From contig NZ_QAXS01000018.1 in assembly GCF_003053565.1 (NCBI RefSeq), forward strand, positions 1 to 58,151: 58,151 nucleotides of DNA. Reading direction: 5' to 3'. Numbering within the stretch: position 1 is the first letter of the stretch; each line of letters starts with the position of its first letter. This stretch comes from Halanaerobium saccharolyticum (lineage in GTDB: Bacteria > Bacillota > Halanaerobiia > Halanaerobiales > Halanaerobiaceae). Positions 7,959 to 16,914 of the stretch are shown here, one piece after another. The position numbers and the translations under genes were made by a program. The notes below the pieces were generated by a model. That model searched no databases. It had not been told where the DNA came from and worked only from the letters and a program-made list of their open reading frames with translations.

Positions 7959-8072
7959 CTTTTATCCCCCTATAACTTTAGCGGTTTTATAAATAAATTT
8001 TTAGTTTCTCTCTATAAATATAGTATATTACTCTGAAATAATTATAGCAACACCATTGATAATTAAATAGAA

Positions 8073-8118
8073 AACCTGTATAACTACAGCTAATTAGGCC
8101 ACTGCCGTTATACAGGTT
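8073..8118 (-). terminator. Terminator of the DUF305-SHOCT-DUF302 operon
   Basis: AACCTGTATAAC (8073-8084) pairs perfectly over 12 bp with GTTATACAGGTT (8107-8118); a T-rich stretch follows on the minus strand. It is 21 bp past the DUF302 stop. Confidence 0.75.
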
Positions 8119-8138
8119 AAGTTAAAATATTTATTAGT

Positions 8139-8531
8139 CTAAATATTTTCAATTACTCTTGTTAATCTTGATTTTATTTCTTTTGCTATTTCATTAACTC
8201 TTTTGTCTTCTGACATTCCCAGGGCCTTTACAGGATCAATCGCTGCTACTTCTGTTTCTCCACTGTCATTTTCATAGACGATCACATTACAGGGCAGCAG
8301 CAGTCCAAGTTCTGATTCCTCACCTATTCCTTCAAAAGCAAAGGCGGGGTTACAGGCCTCAAGAATTAAATAGTTATTCATATCTTTATCCAGCTTCTCT
8401 TTAAAAGTCTTCTGCATATCGATTTCTGCCAGGACACCAAAACCCTCTTCTTTTAACTCATTTTTCACCTTAGTTACTGCCTCAGAATAGGAAAGTTCAA
8501 CTGTTTTTTGAATTCCATATTTACTCATCAT
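8139..8531 (-). CDS. DUF302 family protein
   Basis: A 130-residue protein of the DUF302 fold: an N-terminal segment that folds like a small alpha-beta domain (SYSEAVTKVKNELKEEGFGV), the ILEACNPAFAFEGI loop holding a Cys, and LGLLLPCNVIVYEN with a second Cys, then IDPVKALGM. These are the family's conserved points. There is no signal peptide, so it should be cytoplasmic. Biochemistry of DUF302 is unknown to me; members often sit with metal or thiol stress genes. Here it is the last gene of an operon whose promoter carries a CsoR-type operator. AGGAGG precedes the tandem ATG. Confidence 0.82.
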   Translation of the reverse strand: MMSKYGIQKTVELSYSEAVTKVKNELKEEGFGVLAEIDMQKTFKEKLDKDMNNYLILEACNPAFAFEGIGEESELGLLLPCNVIVYENDSGETEVAAIDPVKALGMSEDKRVNEIAKEIKSRLTRVIENI

Positions 8532-8566
8532 TATTCCTCCTTATATTTTAAGGTTGAATTTTGAAT

Positions 8567-8884
8567 CTAATTGTTTAAATTATCAAGTATTTCTTTTAAC
8601 TCTTCTTTAGTGATTTCGCCTTTAGCATAACGCTCTCTGGCAATTTTTTCTGCACTATCTTCACTTTTTCTATATTCAATTTCTCTGCTATTGTTAAATC
8701 TATCTTGCTGGTCAGTAAATTTACTGTGACCGCTATAGGGTGGACCACCATTTCTGCGATCATGACGACTGTGATGATTGTGCCTGTTATATTCCTTAAA
8801 GAAATAATAGACAACACCAATGATTACAATCCAAAAAATAATTGAAAATCCTCCGCCCATCATTCCTGGGCCAAAACCCATCAT
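8567..8884 (-). CDS. Single-pass membrane protein with SHOCT domain
   Basis: A 105-residue protein with Gly/Met-rich start GFGPGMMGGG, one transmembrane helix (about residues 13-30, SIIFWIVIIGVVYYFF), a His/Arg-rich linker (RHNHHSRHDRR) and a C-terminal SHOCT motif, ERYAKGEITKEELKEILDNL. SHOCT tails are short oligomerisation or targeting helices. Met- and His-rich stretches fit copper contact. The same GFGPGMMG string occurs after the signal peptide of the DUF305 gene upstream, which ties the two together. AGGAGG lies eight bases before the ATG. Confidence 0.8.
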   Translation of the reverse strand: MMGFGPGMMGGGFSIIFWIVIIGVVYYFFKEYNRHNHHSRHDRRNGGPPYSGHSKFTDQQDRFNNSREIEYRKSEDSAEKIARERYAKGEITKEELKEILDNLNN

Positions 8885-8939
8885 AATTATACCTCCTAAT
8901 TATTATTCCAACTTTTTATTCTAAACTAATGAATAATCT

Positions 8940-9506
8940 TTAGTACCATCTGTCAAGCCAGTCGCGCATCATAAAAATTTCCTGACGCTGGCTGTCTCTA
9001 ATACTTTCAGCAAGTAAATAAACTGATCGATGTTCAGCTAGATCCTGAACAATTAACTGCTGTGACATCATAACAGCTCCCATATGGTGGAAAATCATAT
9101 CTTCTAAAAAGGCATAATCCAATTCTTCGCCAGCTAATCCTTCATAATTTCCCATCATTGGTTGATACTGATAGTTATTTGATCTATTAGGATACCACTC
9201 AGCCAGGTACTTTTCCATTTCTTCAATTTCCTGAGTCTGAACCTCTATAATATCTTTAGCAAATTCTCGCATTTCTTCCCGGTTAGTATTATCTCTTAAA
9301 ATCTTTGCCTTGGTTACAGCTTCTTCATGATGAGGTATCATTTTGACTAAAAATTCATATTCACTGTTTACTGATTCCATCATTCCAGGCCTCATCATAC
9401 CCGGCCCCATCATTCCGGGTCCAAATCCAGGCTGGGCAAAAACAAGATTAGCTCCAATACCAACTGCTGCTAATATAATTAAAGTAATTATTAAATTTTT
9501 CTTCAT
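8940..9506 (-). CDS. Exported DUF305 protein, Met/His-rich, probable copper binding
   Basis: A 188-residue secreted protein: signal peptide (residues 1-24, cut after VFAQ), then Met-rich PGFGPGMMGPGMMRPGMM, then two DUF305 repeats each with a double His, MIPHHEEAV (His59-60) and MIFHHMGAVMMSQ. DUF305 forms a ferritin-like helical bundle, and such proteins often travel with copper efflux genes. Location outside the membrane plus Met and His clusters suggest it sequesters Cu(I). First gene of an operon with SHOCT and DUF302 proteins. Its promoter contains a CsoR-type operator, as in copB and copZ. Confidence 0.88.
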   Translation of the reverse strand: MKKNLIITLIILAAVGIGANLVFAQPGFGPGMMGPGMMRPGMMESVNSEYEFLVKMIPHHEEAVTKAKILRDNTNREEMREFAKDIIEVQTQEIEEMEKYLAEWYPNRSNNYQYQPMMGNYEGLAGEELDYAFLEDMIFHHMGAVMMSQQLIVQDLAEHRSVYLLAESIRDSQRQEIFMMRDWLDRWY

Positions 9507-9544
9507 TTAGTTATCCTCCTTTAAGCTTAAATCAGCTCTCAATA

Positions 9545-9598
9545 TACCCCTATTAGGTATCTTAAACATAGTATAGCACTCGGGATTAATTCTGTCAA
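9545..9598 (-). promoter_or_regulatory. CsoR-type regulated promoter of the DUF305 operon
   Basis: On the minus strand TTGACA (9593-9598), a 17-bp spacer and TATACT (9570-9575) make a near-perfect promoter. Ten bases downstream of the -10 lies the operator TACCTAATAGGGGTA (9545-9559). The same layout occurs before copB and the methyltransferase gene. Confidence 0.82.
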
Positions 9599-9724
9599 GA
9601 CTTATATCGTAATTGTTAAATATTAAACTCTACTATTCCTATCAGCTTTACTCTAAATTAATTATAGGATAGAAATGTGAAGAGAATATGAATTAATGAT
9701 AAAGATATTTTAATTTTTGATAAG

Positions 9725-9754
9725 AAAAAAGAGCGGCTGACGAAAAGCCCCTCC
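9725..9754 (-). terminator. Terminator of the YhdH-like gene
   Basis: On the minus strand GAG-G-GGCT pairs with AGCC-G-CTC across one mismatch, and six T follow (9725-9730). Confidence 0.65.
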
Positions 9755-9784
9755 TCTAGAACAAATTATTTAGTTGGCTAAAAA

Positions 9785-10771
9785 TTATAGTTTAACTATT
9801 ACTCTGCCTTTTGAATTTCCAGCCAGCATGTTTTCAATCTGCCTATCTAAATCTTCTAATCGTACTTCTGTTGTAAACTCATCCAGTTGATCAAGCTTCC
9901 AGTCTGTGGCAATTTTCTGCCAGACATCTTCTCTTAAAGTTCTTTCACACTGAACTGAATCTATACCAATAAGACTGATCCCTCTTAAGATAAATGGATA
10001 CACATTTAGATCTAATTTTGCAGATGCAACATTTCCACAGCAGGTTACAGCTCCATTATAGCTGGTTGATTTAATGGCATTAGAAAGCAGATTGCCACCT
10101 ACAGTATCAATAACGCCTGACCACTTTTCTTTTAACAGCATCTTACCGGAATCATCAGCAAGCTCTTTTCTATTTATAATATTTTTTACCCCTAAGTTAT
10201 TGAAATATTCTTCTGCCTCAGTTTTTCCAGTTGCTGCTGTAACATCATAACCGAGCTTTGCTAAAATAGCAGAAGCAAAACTGCCGACCCCTCCGGAAGC
10301 ACCAGTAACCAGGATATTTCCTCGTTCAACATCTGCTGCTAAAAGTTTATAAACCGAAAGTGCTGCTGTAAACCCAGCAGTCCCATAAATCATACTTTCT
10401 CTTAAAGACAGATTCTCTGGTAATTTCACAGCCCACTCTGCAGGGATTCGGATATATTCCTCAAAGCCACCGTCAGTATTCATTCCTAAATCATAACCGG
10501 TAACTATAACCTGATCACCTTTTTGATAAGTTCCACTCTGATCCTCCACAACTTTACCTGCTGCATCTATACCAGGCGTATGAGGATATTCTCTGGTAAC
10601 TCCTTTATTTCCAGCTGCAGAAAGAGCATCTTTATAATTTAAAGAAGAGTATTTAACCTTAATTATTAAATCACCTGCTGGCAGATCCTCAATTTCTTTT
10701 TCTATAACTTTTCTTGTATATTCTCCCTCAACTTCACTTACTTCCAGTGCCTTAAACTTTATATTATCCAT
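9785..10771 (-). CDS. YhdH/AcuI-type zinc-free MDR oxidoreductase, probable acryloyl-CoA reductase
   Basis: The protein (328 residues from ATG 10771) is a medium-chain dehydrogenase/reductase. It has YSSLNYKDALSAAGNKGVTR and PHTPGIDAAGKV in the substrate half, ILVTGASGGVGSFASAILAKLGY as the NADPH-binding Rossmann loop, and FILRGISLIGIDSVQC late. These are the hallmarks of YhdH/AcuI, which reduces acryloyl-CoA with NADPH. Zinc-binding Cys ligands are absent, as in that clade. The frame can extend to GTG 10783, but that codon overlaps the AGGAAGTG site. No operon partner; a terminator follows. The physiological substrate here is not fixed by context. Confidence 0.82.
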   Translation of the reverse strand: MDNIKFKALEVSEVEGEYTRKVIEKEIEDLPAGDLIIKVKYSSLNYKDALSAAGNKGVTREYPHTPGIDAAGKVVEDQSGTYQKGDQVIVTGYDLGMNTDGGFEEYIRIPAEWAVKLPENLSLRESMIYGTAGFTAALSVYKLLAADVERGNILVTGASGGVGSFASAILAKLGYDVTAATGKTEAEEYFNNLGVKNIINRKELADDSGKMLLKEKWSGVIDTVGGNLLSNAIKSTSYNGAVTCCGNVASAKLDLNVYPFILRGISLIGIDSVQCERTLREDVWQKIATDWKLDQLDEFTTEVRLEDLDRQIENMLAGNSKGRVIVKL

Positions 10772-10828
10772 CTTTATTATCACTTCCTTTAGCCTTATCT
10801 TAACATAAGCGCTCTTGAAATTAAATAT

Positions 10829-11848
10829 TTAAATCTGGCCAATAAACAGCTGAACTGTAAAAGAAACAATAACTACCAGTGAAGAAATAATAAAACCGTG
10901 CAGTAATGGTTTAATTCCTGAATCAGATACCTCGCTAAAATTAGTTGTCAGGCCAATTGCTCCTAAAGACATAATCATCATGAATTTAGATATTGAAGCA
11001 ATATTGCTGCTTAATTCAGCTGAGATAAAACCGGTACTTTTTACGGCCACCATTACTAGAAATAAGAGAATAAAATAGGGAAATATATTTTTAATTTCAA
11101 CTTTTTCTTCCTGCTCATTTGAACTTAAACCCATTTTTTTATTTTCTCTGGCATTGATCAAAGAAAAAATCATTACAATAGGCACAATAGAAAGGGTTCT
11201 GGTTAATTTTACGATTACCGCAAAAGAACCAGCAGCATCCGAAAAAGCATAGCCAGCTGCTACCACCGAGGAGGTATCATTAACTGCTGTTCCCGCCCAG
11301 AGGCCAAAACCTAAATCACTCATGCCAAAATATCTGCCTGCAAGAGGAAATAAGATTACCATCAGCACATCAAAAATGAAAGTGGCAGAAATAGCATAGG
11401 CAATATGACTGTTGTCTGCCTCAATTGTTGGAGCTACTGCAGCGATTGCAGAGCCACCGCAGACACCAGTACCAGCCGAAATTAGACTTGAAAGTTTCCA
11501 GTTCATATTAAAAAGACGGCCAAATAAATATCCTCCTCCAAAGGCTGTCAGCAGAGTAAAGGTCATCACAATTAATGAATAACCACCGACAGATAAAACC
11601 TGAGAAAAACTCAAAGTAAGTCCCATCAGTACAATTCCTGCCTTTAAAATTTTCTTCGAAACAAAATTGATGCCGCTATTGAAAATAGAAATTTCTCTAA
11701 TAATCGGATTTAAAAGCATCCCCAGCATTAGTGACAGAACACTGCCGCTGATCAAATGCATAGGTATGTAAGTGCTTACTGCCTTAGCAGTCAAAGCTAA
11801 TAAAATTGTAAGGATGATTCCTGCTAGATAATCACTAAACTTATTCAT
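10829..11848 (-). CDS. YeiH/UPF0324-type membrane protein, putative sulfate or sulfite exporter
   Basis: A 339-residue membrane protein with about ten helices and UPF0324 features: GMLLNPIIREISIFNSGINFVSKKILKAGIVLMGL, then GTGVCGGSAIAAVAPTIEA and GLWAGTAVNDTSSVVAAGYAF. The family is annotated as putative sulfate exporters; E. coli YeiH sits next to the LysR regulator YeiE, and here too a LysR gene is transcribed divergently. Transport of sulfite or sulfate is therefore plausible but not shown. Start ATG follows GGGGGAAG. Confidence 0.82.
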   Translation of the reverse strand: MNKFSDYLAGIILTILLALTAKAVSTYIPMHLISGSVLSLMLGMLLNPIIREISIFNSGINFVSKKILKAGIVLMGLTLSFSQVLSVGGYSLIVMTFTLLTAFGGGYLFGRLFNMNWKLSSLISAGTGVCGGSAIAAVAPTIEADNSHIAYAISATFIFDVLMVILFPLAGRYFGMSDLGFGLWAGTAVNDTSSVVAAGYAFSDAAGSFAVIVKLTRTLSIVPIVMIFSLINARENKKMGLSSNEQEEKVEIKNIFPYFILLFLVMVAVKSTGFISAELSSNIASISKFMMIMSLGAIGLTTNFSEVSDSGIKPLLHGFIISSLVVIVSFTVQLFIGQI

Positions 11849-11990
11849 TTTATCTTCCCCCTTATAGTTTACAATCTTGATTTTATAACAGATTATCGAT
11901 AAAATAAAATTATAATATTTTATAAATATATAAATTTAAATTATAGTAACCCTTTTAATAATTGAATTCATAGACCGGGAGGAAATAAAT

Positions 11991-12875
11991 ATGATCGATT
12001 TTAGACATCAGACTTTCTTGGAACTCTGTCAGATCAAAAACTACACTAAAACTGCTGAAAAACTACATATTACACAGCCCACTGTTTCCCAGCACATTAA
12101 ACATTTAGAAGAATATTACGGGGTTAAATTATTTAATTACAGCAGCAAAAAGCTTAATCTAACTGCGGCTGGTAAAAAGCTATATCATTATACAGAAAGG
12201 ATGCGCGCTGACAGTAGAGAAATAGCAAAAACTATCAGCAATAAATCATCCAAGCAAAATATAAAATTTGGGGCGACTCTCTCAATTGGTGAGTTTGTAA
12301 TGCCGGATATATTAGATCAGGCGATGGAGGAAAATCCGGAGCTTAATTTTGATATGCTGGTTGAAAACACAGCCACTCTGCTCCAAAAATTAAAAGCGGG
12401 AGAAATTAATTTTGCCATTCTGGAAGGTTTTTTTGACAAGACTAAGTATGGATATCACCTTTTTAGTAGAGAGAAGTTTATTGGTATCTGCTCTGCTGAA
12501 TCAAAATTAAGCAGCGAGAAAATAAAATTGGATGAGCTCTTAGATTTTCGCCTGATTTTAAGAGAAAGTGGATCTGGAACCAGAGAAATCTTAGAACAAA
12601 TTCTTTATACAAATAATTTAAATCAAAAAAGCTTTGCTAAAACTTTAGAAATTGGCAATCTAAATGCGATTAAAGCTCTGGTATCCCAGGGTAAAGGCAT
12701 TTCTTTTATGTATCAAGCAGCAGCTAAAAGAGATTTAGAGGCGGATAAAATCTCAGCCTTAAAGATTAAGAATTTTAATATTGAAAGAGAATTTAATTTT
12801 GTCTATTTAAAAGACAGTGTTTTTGCAGAAGAATATCGTAAATATTTTGAGCTTTTTATTAATTTAAGAACCTAA
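11991..12875 (+). CDS. LysR-family transcriptional regulator (YeiE/CysL-like)
   Basis: A 294-residue LysR regulator: N-terminal winged helix with FLELCQIKNYTKTAEKLHITQPTVSQHIKHLE (about residues 7-38) and an effector-binding domain from about residue 90 with LRESGSGTREILEQIL and KALVSQGKGISFMYQ. RESGSGTR is typical of the CysL/YeiE/CbbR branch. It is divergent from the yeiH-like gene across 142 AT-rich bases, so it most likely controls that gene. GGGAGG precedes the ATG. The inducer is not visible. Confidence 0.88.
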   Translation: MIDFRHQTFLELCQIKNYTKTAEKLHITQPTVSQHIKHLEEYYGVKLFNYSSKKLNLTAAGKKLYHYTERMRADSREIAKTISNKSSKQNIKFGATLSIGEFVMPDILDQAMEENPELNFDMLVENTATLLQKLKAGEINFAILEGFFDKTKYGYHLFSREKFIGICSAESKLSSEKIKLDELLDFRLILRESGSGTREILEQILYTNNLNQKSFAKTLEIGNLNAIKALVSQGKGISFMYQAAAKRDLEADKISALKIKNFNIEREFNFVYLKDSVFAEEYRKYFELFINLRT

Positions 12876-12880
12876 AATGA

Positions 12881-12924
12881 AAAAAGCTGTTCTGACAGCT
12901 TAAATTCACTATCAAAACAGCTTT
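12881..12924. terminator. Bidirectional terminator between lysR and the ADP-ribosylglycohydrolase gene
   Basis: AAAGCTGTT (12883-12891) pairs with AACAGCTTT (12916-12924). The T-run is better on the minus strand (GCTTTTTT), weaker on the plus strand. Confidence 0.75.
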
Positions 12925-12943
12925 ATATTCAAGTTTCATTTAT

Positions 12944-14023
12944 TTAAATTTTTTCTACCAGTTTATCAGTTAAGCTGAGCAATTCATCTTTCTGCTGTAA
13001 TCCTTCAATAAATCTTTCTGGGATCCTGGGAAAACCAACCTGAGCTCCGATTAAAGCACCGGTCAGCATTGTTCTCACCTGATTCTGGCCGCCTCCATTG
13101 AGGGCATGGAGTACTCCTGCTTCAAAATCATCTTTAAATCTAGCCGCTAGATAATAAACTGCAGGCAGCATATGATATATTGCACAGGGCATTCCGTAAA
13201 CAACTGCAGCCTTCCAGGCAGGTTCAATCTCTATATCTTCATCTACCGCTGCTCTGGCCATATAGGAAGGTGAGAGCAACCCATCAGGAGAGGCAAAGAT
13301 TCCCTCACCATAAAGATCAGATTCTTTGACCATGTTATCTCCAGCAGGTGGATTTAAATTATCAGAAGTTACCTTATGGAATGGTAATTTACCATCGTCT
13401 ACAGCCTGCATAAGTTTTGCAGATATTTGGGGATCCAATTTTTCTCCCCTGACCAGTAGAGCAAGTACTGAACTGTAAGCAACCGTTAAAGAACCAATCA
13501 AATTGTCTGACTGGGTTAAGGCTGTATTTTCAGTTATATTCAAGCTCAAAGCCTCAAGGTCATCTGCATAGAAAATTGCCTGAGCAATATTTCTTTCAAT
13601 TGCCTCAGTCGTATCTGCATTACCGGCGACCTGATCCCAGGGCAGCTCATTTTTTACTCTTGCCCGCCAGAGATGCCGAATCGACTGACTTGTATATCCT
13701 CCCGGGCCAGCCATCGCCTTCCCAGAGATTTTTGGCAAAAAGTCATCGTCCATCATTTTGCAGAAAGCAGTCTGATCATAACCGTCATTTTCGATTAAAT
13801 GCTCAGTCATCATTTTCAGCAGAATACCAGCCTGAGAAATTTCGCCAGCCTTAAGTCCCCCGTGATACCTGTCAGTTTTGGGTTCAGTATAATCATCAAT
13901 CCAGTCACCATATTCTTGCCGCATTTCTTCTAAATCATAATACCAGTGAGGTCCAACACCAAGAGCTTCTCCAATAAAAGCACCCATCAGCGCCCCTTTT
14001 GCTCTTTCTTTTTTACTGACCAT
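12944..14023 (-). CDS. ADP-ribosylglycohydrolase-like protein lacking the usual metal-binding Asp motif
   Basis: A 359-residue helical protein of the ARH/DraG/J1-crystallin superfamily. The N-terminus GALMGAFIGEALGVGPHWYYD matches the family, and the C-terminus has NGGGQNQVRTMLTGALIGA where active enzymes have GGDTDT. The first TDDT motif is also replaced (GGLKAGEISQAG). The binuclear Mg site is thus probably altered, so ADP-ribose hydrolysis is uncertain. It follows pncB by 48 bp in a five-gene operon, which points to NAD or ADP-ribose metabolism. The start is ATG 14023 after AGGGGGA; the frame runs on to a TTG at 14044 that lies in front of that site. Confidence 0.75.
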   Translation of the reverse strand: MVSKKERAKGALMGAFIGEALGVGPHWYYDLEEMRQEYGDWIDDYTEPKTDRYHGGLKAGEISQAGILLKMMTEHLIENDGYDQTAFCKMMDDDFLPKISGKAMAGPGGYTSQSIRHLWRARVKNELPWDQVAGNADTTEAIERNIAQAIFYADDLEALSLNITENTALTQSDNLIGSLTVAYSSVLALLVRGEKLDPQISAKLMQAVDDGKLPFHKVTSDNLNPPAGDNMVKESDLYGEGIFASPDGLLSPSYMARAAVDEDIEIEPAWKAAVVYGMPCAIYHMLPAVYYLAARFKDDFEAGVLHALNGGGQNQVRTMLTGALIGAQVGFPRIPERFIEGLQQKDELLSLTDKLVEKI

Positions 14024-14071
14024 AATTATTAGTCCCCCCTTCAACTTAGCCTCTGATTCGGTTTTAAAACC

Positions 14072-15502
14072 TTACTTTTCCATTTTATTTTCCTGAATAA
14101 GTTTTTGCTTTAATTCATATAATTCATCTGAGAGATCTACTTTCATTTTATGGGGATTGGTCAACCTTTTATATTCTGCCCCCAGACTTTCTTTTTCTTT
14201 TTCTGCATATTTCTTAATTTCAGCCACTGTTGGGGAATCATAAACTAATTTCCCCCTTTTAAAAATTGGCTCCATCATTTCTCTAAGTTCATAATCACCC
14301 TTTTTAAGAGTGGTAGTTTTCCAGGTATCTCTGGCATCAAATAAAACTAAATCACTATCTGCACTAATTTTTTCTTTATCCAGAGCAATCAAATCTGCTC
14401 TAATTTCTCCAGATTTTCTATCATAAATTCTAATCAGTTTTTTATTTCCCGGATCAGTCATCTTTTCAATATTATCAGAAAGCTTAATTTTGGGCTGATC
14501 ATTATATTCACTCATCTTATAAACTGCTCCAAAAGCAGGACAGTCATATGAAGTAATCAGTTTTGTTCCAACTCCATAAAGATCAATCTTTGCTCCCTGC
14601 AGGTTGAGAGAAGTTATAATATCTTCATCAAGATTATTAGAAGCGACTATCACTGCATCTTCCAGCCCGGCCTGGTCAAGCATTTTTCGAGCCTCTTTAG
14701 AAAGATAGGCTAGATCACCACTGTCCAGTCTAATACCAAAGAGCTTTGATTCAATTCCATTTTCCTTCATCTCTTTAAAAACTTTAATTGCATTAGGAAC
14801 CCCCGATTTTAAAGTATCATAGGTATCAACCAGTAATATAGCACTATTGGGGAAATTATCAGCATAGGTTCTAAAAGCTTCCAGTTCACTTTCAAAACTC
14901 ATTACCCAGCTGTGGGCATGGGTTCCGCTGACCTTAACTCCAAATTTTTTACCGGTTAAGACATTGGAAGTCCCTGAGCAGCCACCGATTACTGCTGCCC
15001 TTGCTCCATAGACCCCAGCATCTGGGCCGTGAGCCCGACGTAGACCAAATTCCAGCACATTCTTTCCCTGAGCTGCTTCATTAATTCTGGCAGCCTTAGT
15101 AGCAATTAATGCCTGGTGGTTAATAAAATTTAAAAGTGGAGTTTCTAATAACTGGGCCTGTAAAATAGGAGCTTCTACCTTAAGCAGCGGCTCTTTTGGA
15201 AAAACAACACTGCCCTCCGGTACTGAATAAATATCTCCTGTAAATTCAAAATTCTTTAGATAATCTAAAAATCTTTCTTTAAATCCCTGGCTTCTTAAAT
15301 ATTCAATATCATCTTCTTTAAACTCTAAATTCTCTACAAATTCAATAATCTGCTCCAAACCAGCAAAAACAGCATAACCATTACCACTGGGATTATCTCT
15401 GTAAAAAAGATCAAATACTGCCTTTTCTGTTTTTCCTTTTTCACAGTATCCCTGGGCCATAGTCAGCTGATAGAAATCTGTTAAAAGACTTAAATCTCTC
15501 AT
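14072..15502 (-). CDS. pncB: Nicotinate phosphoribosyltransferase
   Basis: Converts nicotinate and PRPP to nicotinate mononucleotide (with ATP) in NAD salvage. The 476-residue protein has TDFYQLTMAQGY at the start, EFGLRRAHGPDAGVYGARAA, the presumed phosphoryl His in VSGTHAHSWV, and the phosphate loop segment GIRLDSGDLAYLSKEARKML with LYGVGTKLITSYDCPA. It belongs to the longer class with a C-terminal extension. Start ATG 15502; the GTG at 15517 overlaps the weak GGTTGGTG site. Between the corA-like gene and the ADP-ribosylglycohydrolase-like gene in one operon. Confidence 0.92.
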   Translation of the reverse strand: MRDLSLLTDFYQLTMAQGYCEKGKTEKAVFDLFYRDNPSGNGYAVFAGLEQIIEFVENLEFKEDDIEYLRSQGFKERFLDYLKNFEFTGDIYSVPEGSVVFPKEPLLKVEAPILQAQLLETPLLNFINHQALIATKAARINEAAQGKNVLEFGLRRAHGPDAGVYGARAAVIGGCSGTSNVLTGKKFGVKVSGTHAHSWVMSFESELEAFRTYADNFPNSAILLVDTYDTLKSGVPNAIKVFKEMKENGIESKLFGIRLDSGDLAYLSKEARKMLDQAGLEDAVIVASNNLDEDIITSLNLQGAKIDLYGVGTKLITSYDCPAFGAVYKMSEYNDQPKIKLSDNIEKMTDPGNKKLIRIYDRKSGEIRADLIALDKEKISADSDLVLFDARDTWKTTTLKKGDYELREMMEPIFKRGKLVYDSPTVAEIKKYAEKEKESLGAEYKRLTNPHKMKVDLSDELYELKQKLIQENKMEK

Positions 15503-15564
15503 TCTAATATACACCAACCTTATTTAATTATTTGCTATTATAAAATTTTAACATCTAAGGTGGA

Positions 15565-16530
15565 TTAAATCCAGTCATTCCGTTTAAAGAGCCAGTATTC
15601 AATTCCAATAATCACCAGCATTAAAACTGAAAAAATCCCAAAAGCTGCACCGCTCTCAGTCCCCGGCATCCCACCAATATTAATTCCAAATAAGCCGGTT
15701 AGAAAACCTAAAGGCAAAAAGATACTACCAACTATCGAAAGAATATACATTGTTCTATTCATCTGATCATTGATCTTATTATTTAATTCTTCCTGAACCA
15801 AAGCTGCCCGGTCTCGGATAGTATCCAACTCTTCAATCTGACGGATTGAGCGGTTGGAAAATTCATAAACATATTCTTTATCATCCTCATCCAGCCAGCC
15901 AATCTTTTCTTTATATAATCGGGCCATCGATTCCCGCTGAGGCACTATATAGCGCCTGATAATAACAGCTTCTCTTCTCTTTTCCGAAATCATTGAGCGC
16001 AGTTTAGCTCTTTCGGCTGTTAAAACTTCTTCTTCCATTTCATCAATCTGTTCTTCTATATCATAGATATAATCACTAATCCGGTCAATTACACCATCAA
16101 GTACTCTGATTAAAAAATCAGCTGTACTCCGCGGACCATTCCCTCGCTGATAACTCTGATCAATATCATCAATGGTAAATACCCGCTCACTGCGGGTGGT
16201 AATTATTCTGCCGGGCTCAATCCACATGTGCAGAGAAACCATATCCTCCTCATCTGAATCAGGATTTAAATTTAAGCCCCGCAGATTGAGCAGAATTCCA
16301 TCCTCATCCTTTAAAACCCGGGGCCTGGTCTCTTCGGAAATCAGTTCTTTAATCACAATCTCAGATAAACCACTTTTTTCTTTTAACCAATCTTTTGCTT
16401 CTGTCTCCAGCACATTGAGGTGATACCAGCTAAAGGAATCTTCATTCTTGTTAGAAATTTCTTCGGATAAATTTTCAAATTTTTTAATATAATCTTTTTC
16501 TATATAATAACCTGTAATCAGTGCCGCCAT
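15565..16530 (-). CDS. CorA/ZntB-family divalent cation transporter
   Basis: A 321-residue protein with a large cytoplasmic N-domain, a long coiled helix (roughly residues 150-250), and two C-terminal helices. The signature before TM1's end is GLFGINIGGMPG, i.e. GIN in place of the GMN of CorA. GxN followed by IGGxPG is typical of the ZntB branch, so zinc is as likely as magnesium. Start ATG with AGGGGGT four bases upstream, 13 bp after the tautomerase stop: clearly co-transcribed. Confidence 0.87.
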   Translation of the reverse strand: MAALITGYYIEKDYIKKFENLSEEISNKNEDSFSWYHLNVLETEAKDWLKEKSGLSEIVIKELISEETRPRVLKDEDGILLNLRGLNLNPDSDEEDMVSLHMWIEPGRIITTRSERVFTIDDIDQSYQRGNGPRSTADFLIRVLDGVIDRISDYIYDIEEQIDEMEEEVLTAERAKLRSMISEKRREAVIIRRYIVPQRESMARLYKEKIGWLDEDDKEYVYEFSNRSIRQIEELDTIRDRAALVQEELNNKINDQMNRTMYILSIVGSIFLPLGFLTGLFGINIGGMPGTESGAAFGIFSVLMLVIIGIEYWLFKRNDWI

Positions 16531-16543
16531 AAATACCCCCTAG

Positions 16544-16882
16544 CTAAAAGGTGCCTCCATCCCAGCCCCACATTGCTCCTGGAGCATCAGCAAATTCAAT
16601 ATAAATTCTATCCTGTTCTATTTCCAGTTCCTGTTCCATAAATTCACAGATAAATTGTGATAATTCTTCGGTCATTGACTGCTTTAAACCGATACTTTTA
16701 ACTTCAATAAAGGCAGTTTTTTCTGTACTGCCGCCAAATGTCATCTTCAGATCGGCTTCTAGTGCAGTCATAATATATGATTCTGGTTTTCCCAGCTGTT
16801 CTGCCATCTCAGCTGATAGTTTTTCTAGCAACTCTTCTTTTCTTTCTACTTGCTGATTGGTCTGTACTTTAATATAAGGCAT
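16544..16882 (-). CDS. MIF/4-oxalocrotonate-like tautomerase
   Basis: A 112-residue protein starting Met-Pro-Tyr-Ile-Lys, which exposes the catalytic Pro1 of the tautomerase superfamily after Met removal. KPESYIMTALEADLKMTFGGSTEKTAFIEVKSIG and the DRIYIEFADAPGAMWGWDGGTF ending follow the macrophage migration inhibitory factor (MIF) layout of about 115 residues. Start is ATG 16882 behind GGAGTG; the longer GTG start would hide Pro1. Substrate unknown. Confidence 0.85.
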   Translation of the reverse strand: MPYIKVQTNQQVERKEELLEKLSAEMAEQLGKPESYIMTALEADLKMTFGGSTEKTAFIEVKSIGLKQSMTEELSQFICEFMEQELEIEQDRIYIEFADAPGAMWGWDGGTF

Positions 16883-16914
16883 TAAAAACACTCCTTTTTA
16901 AATTTTAGATTTTT

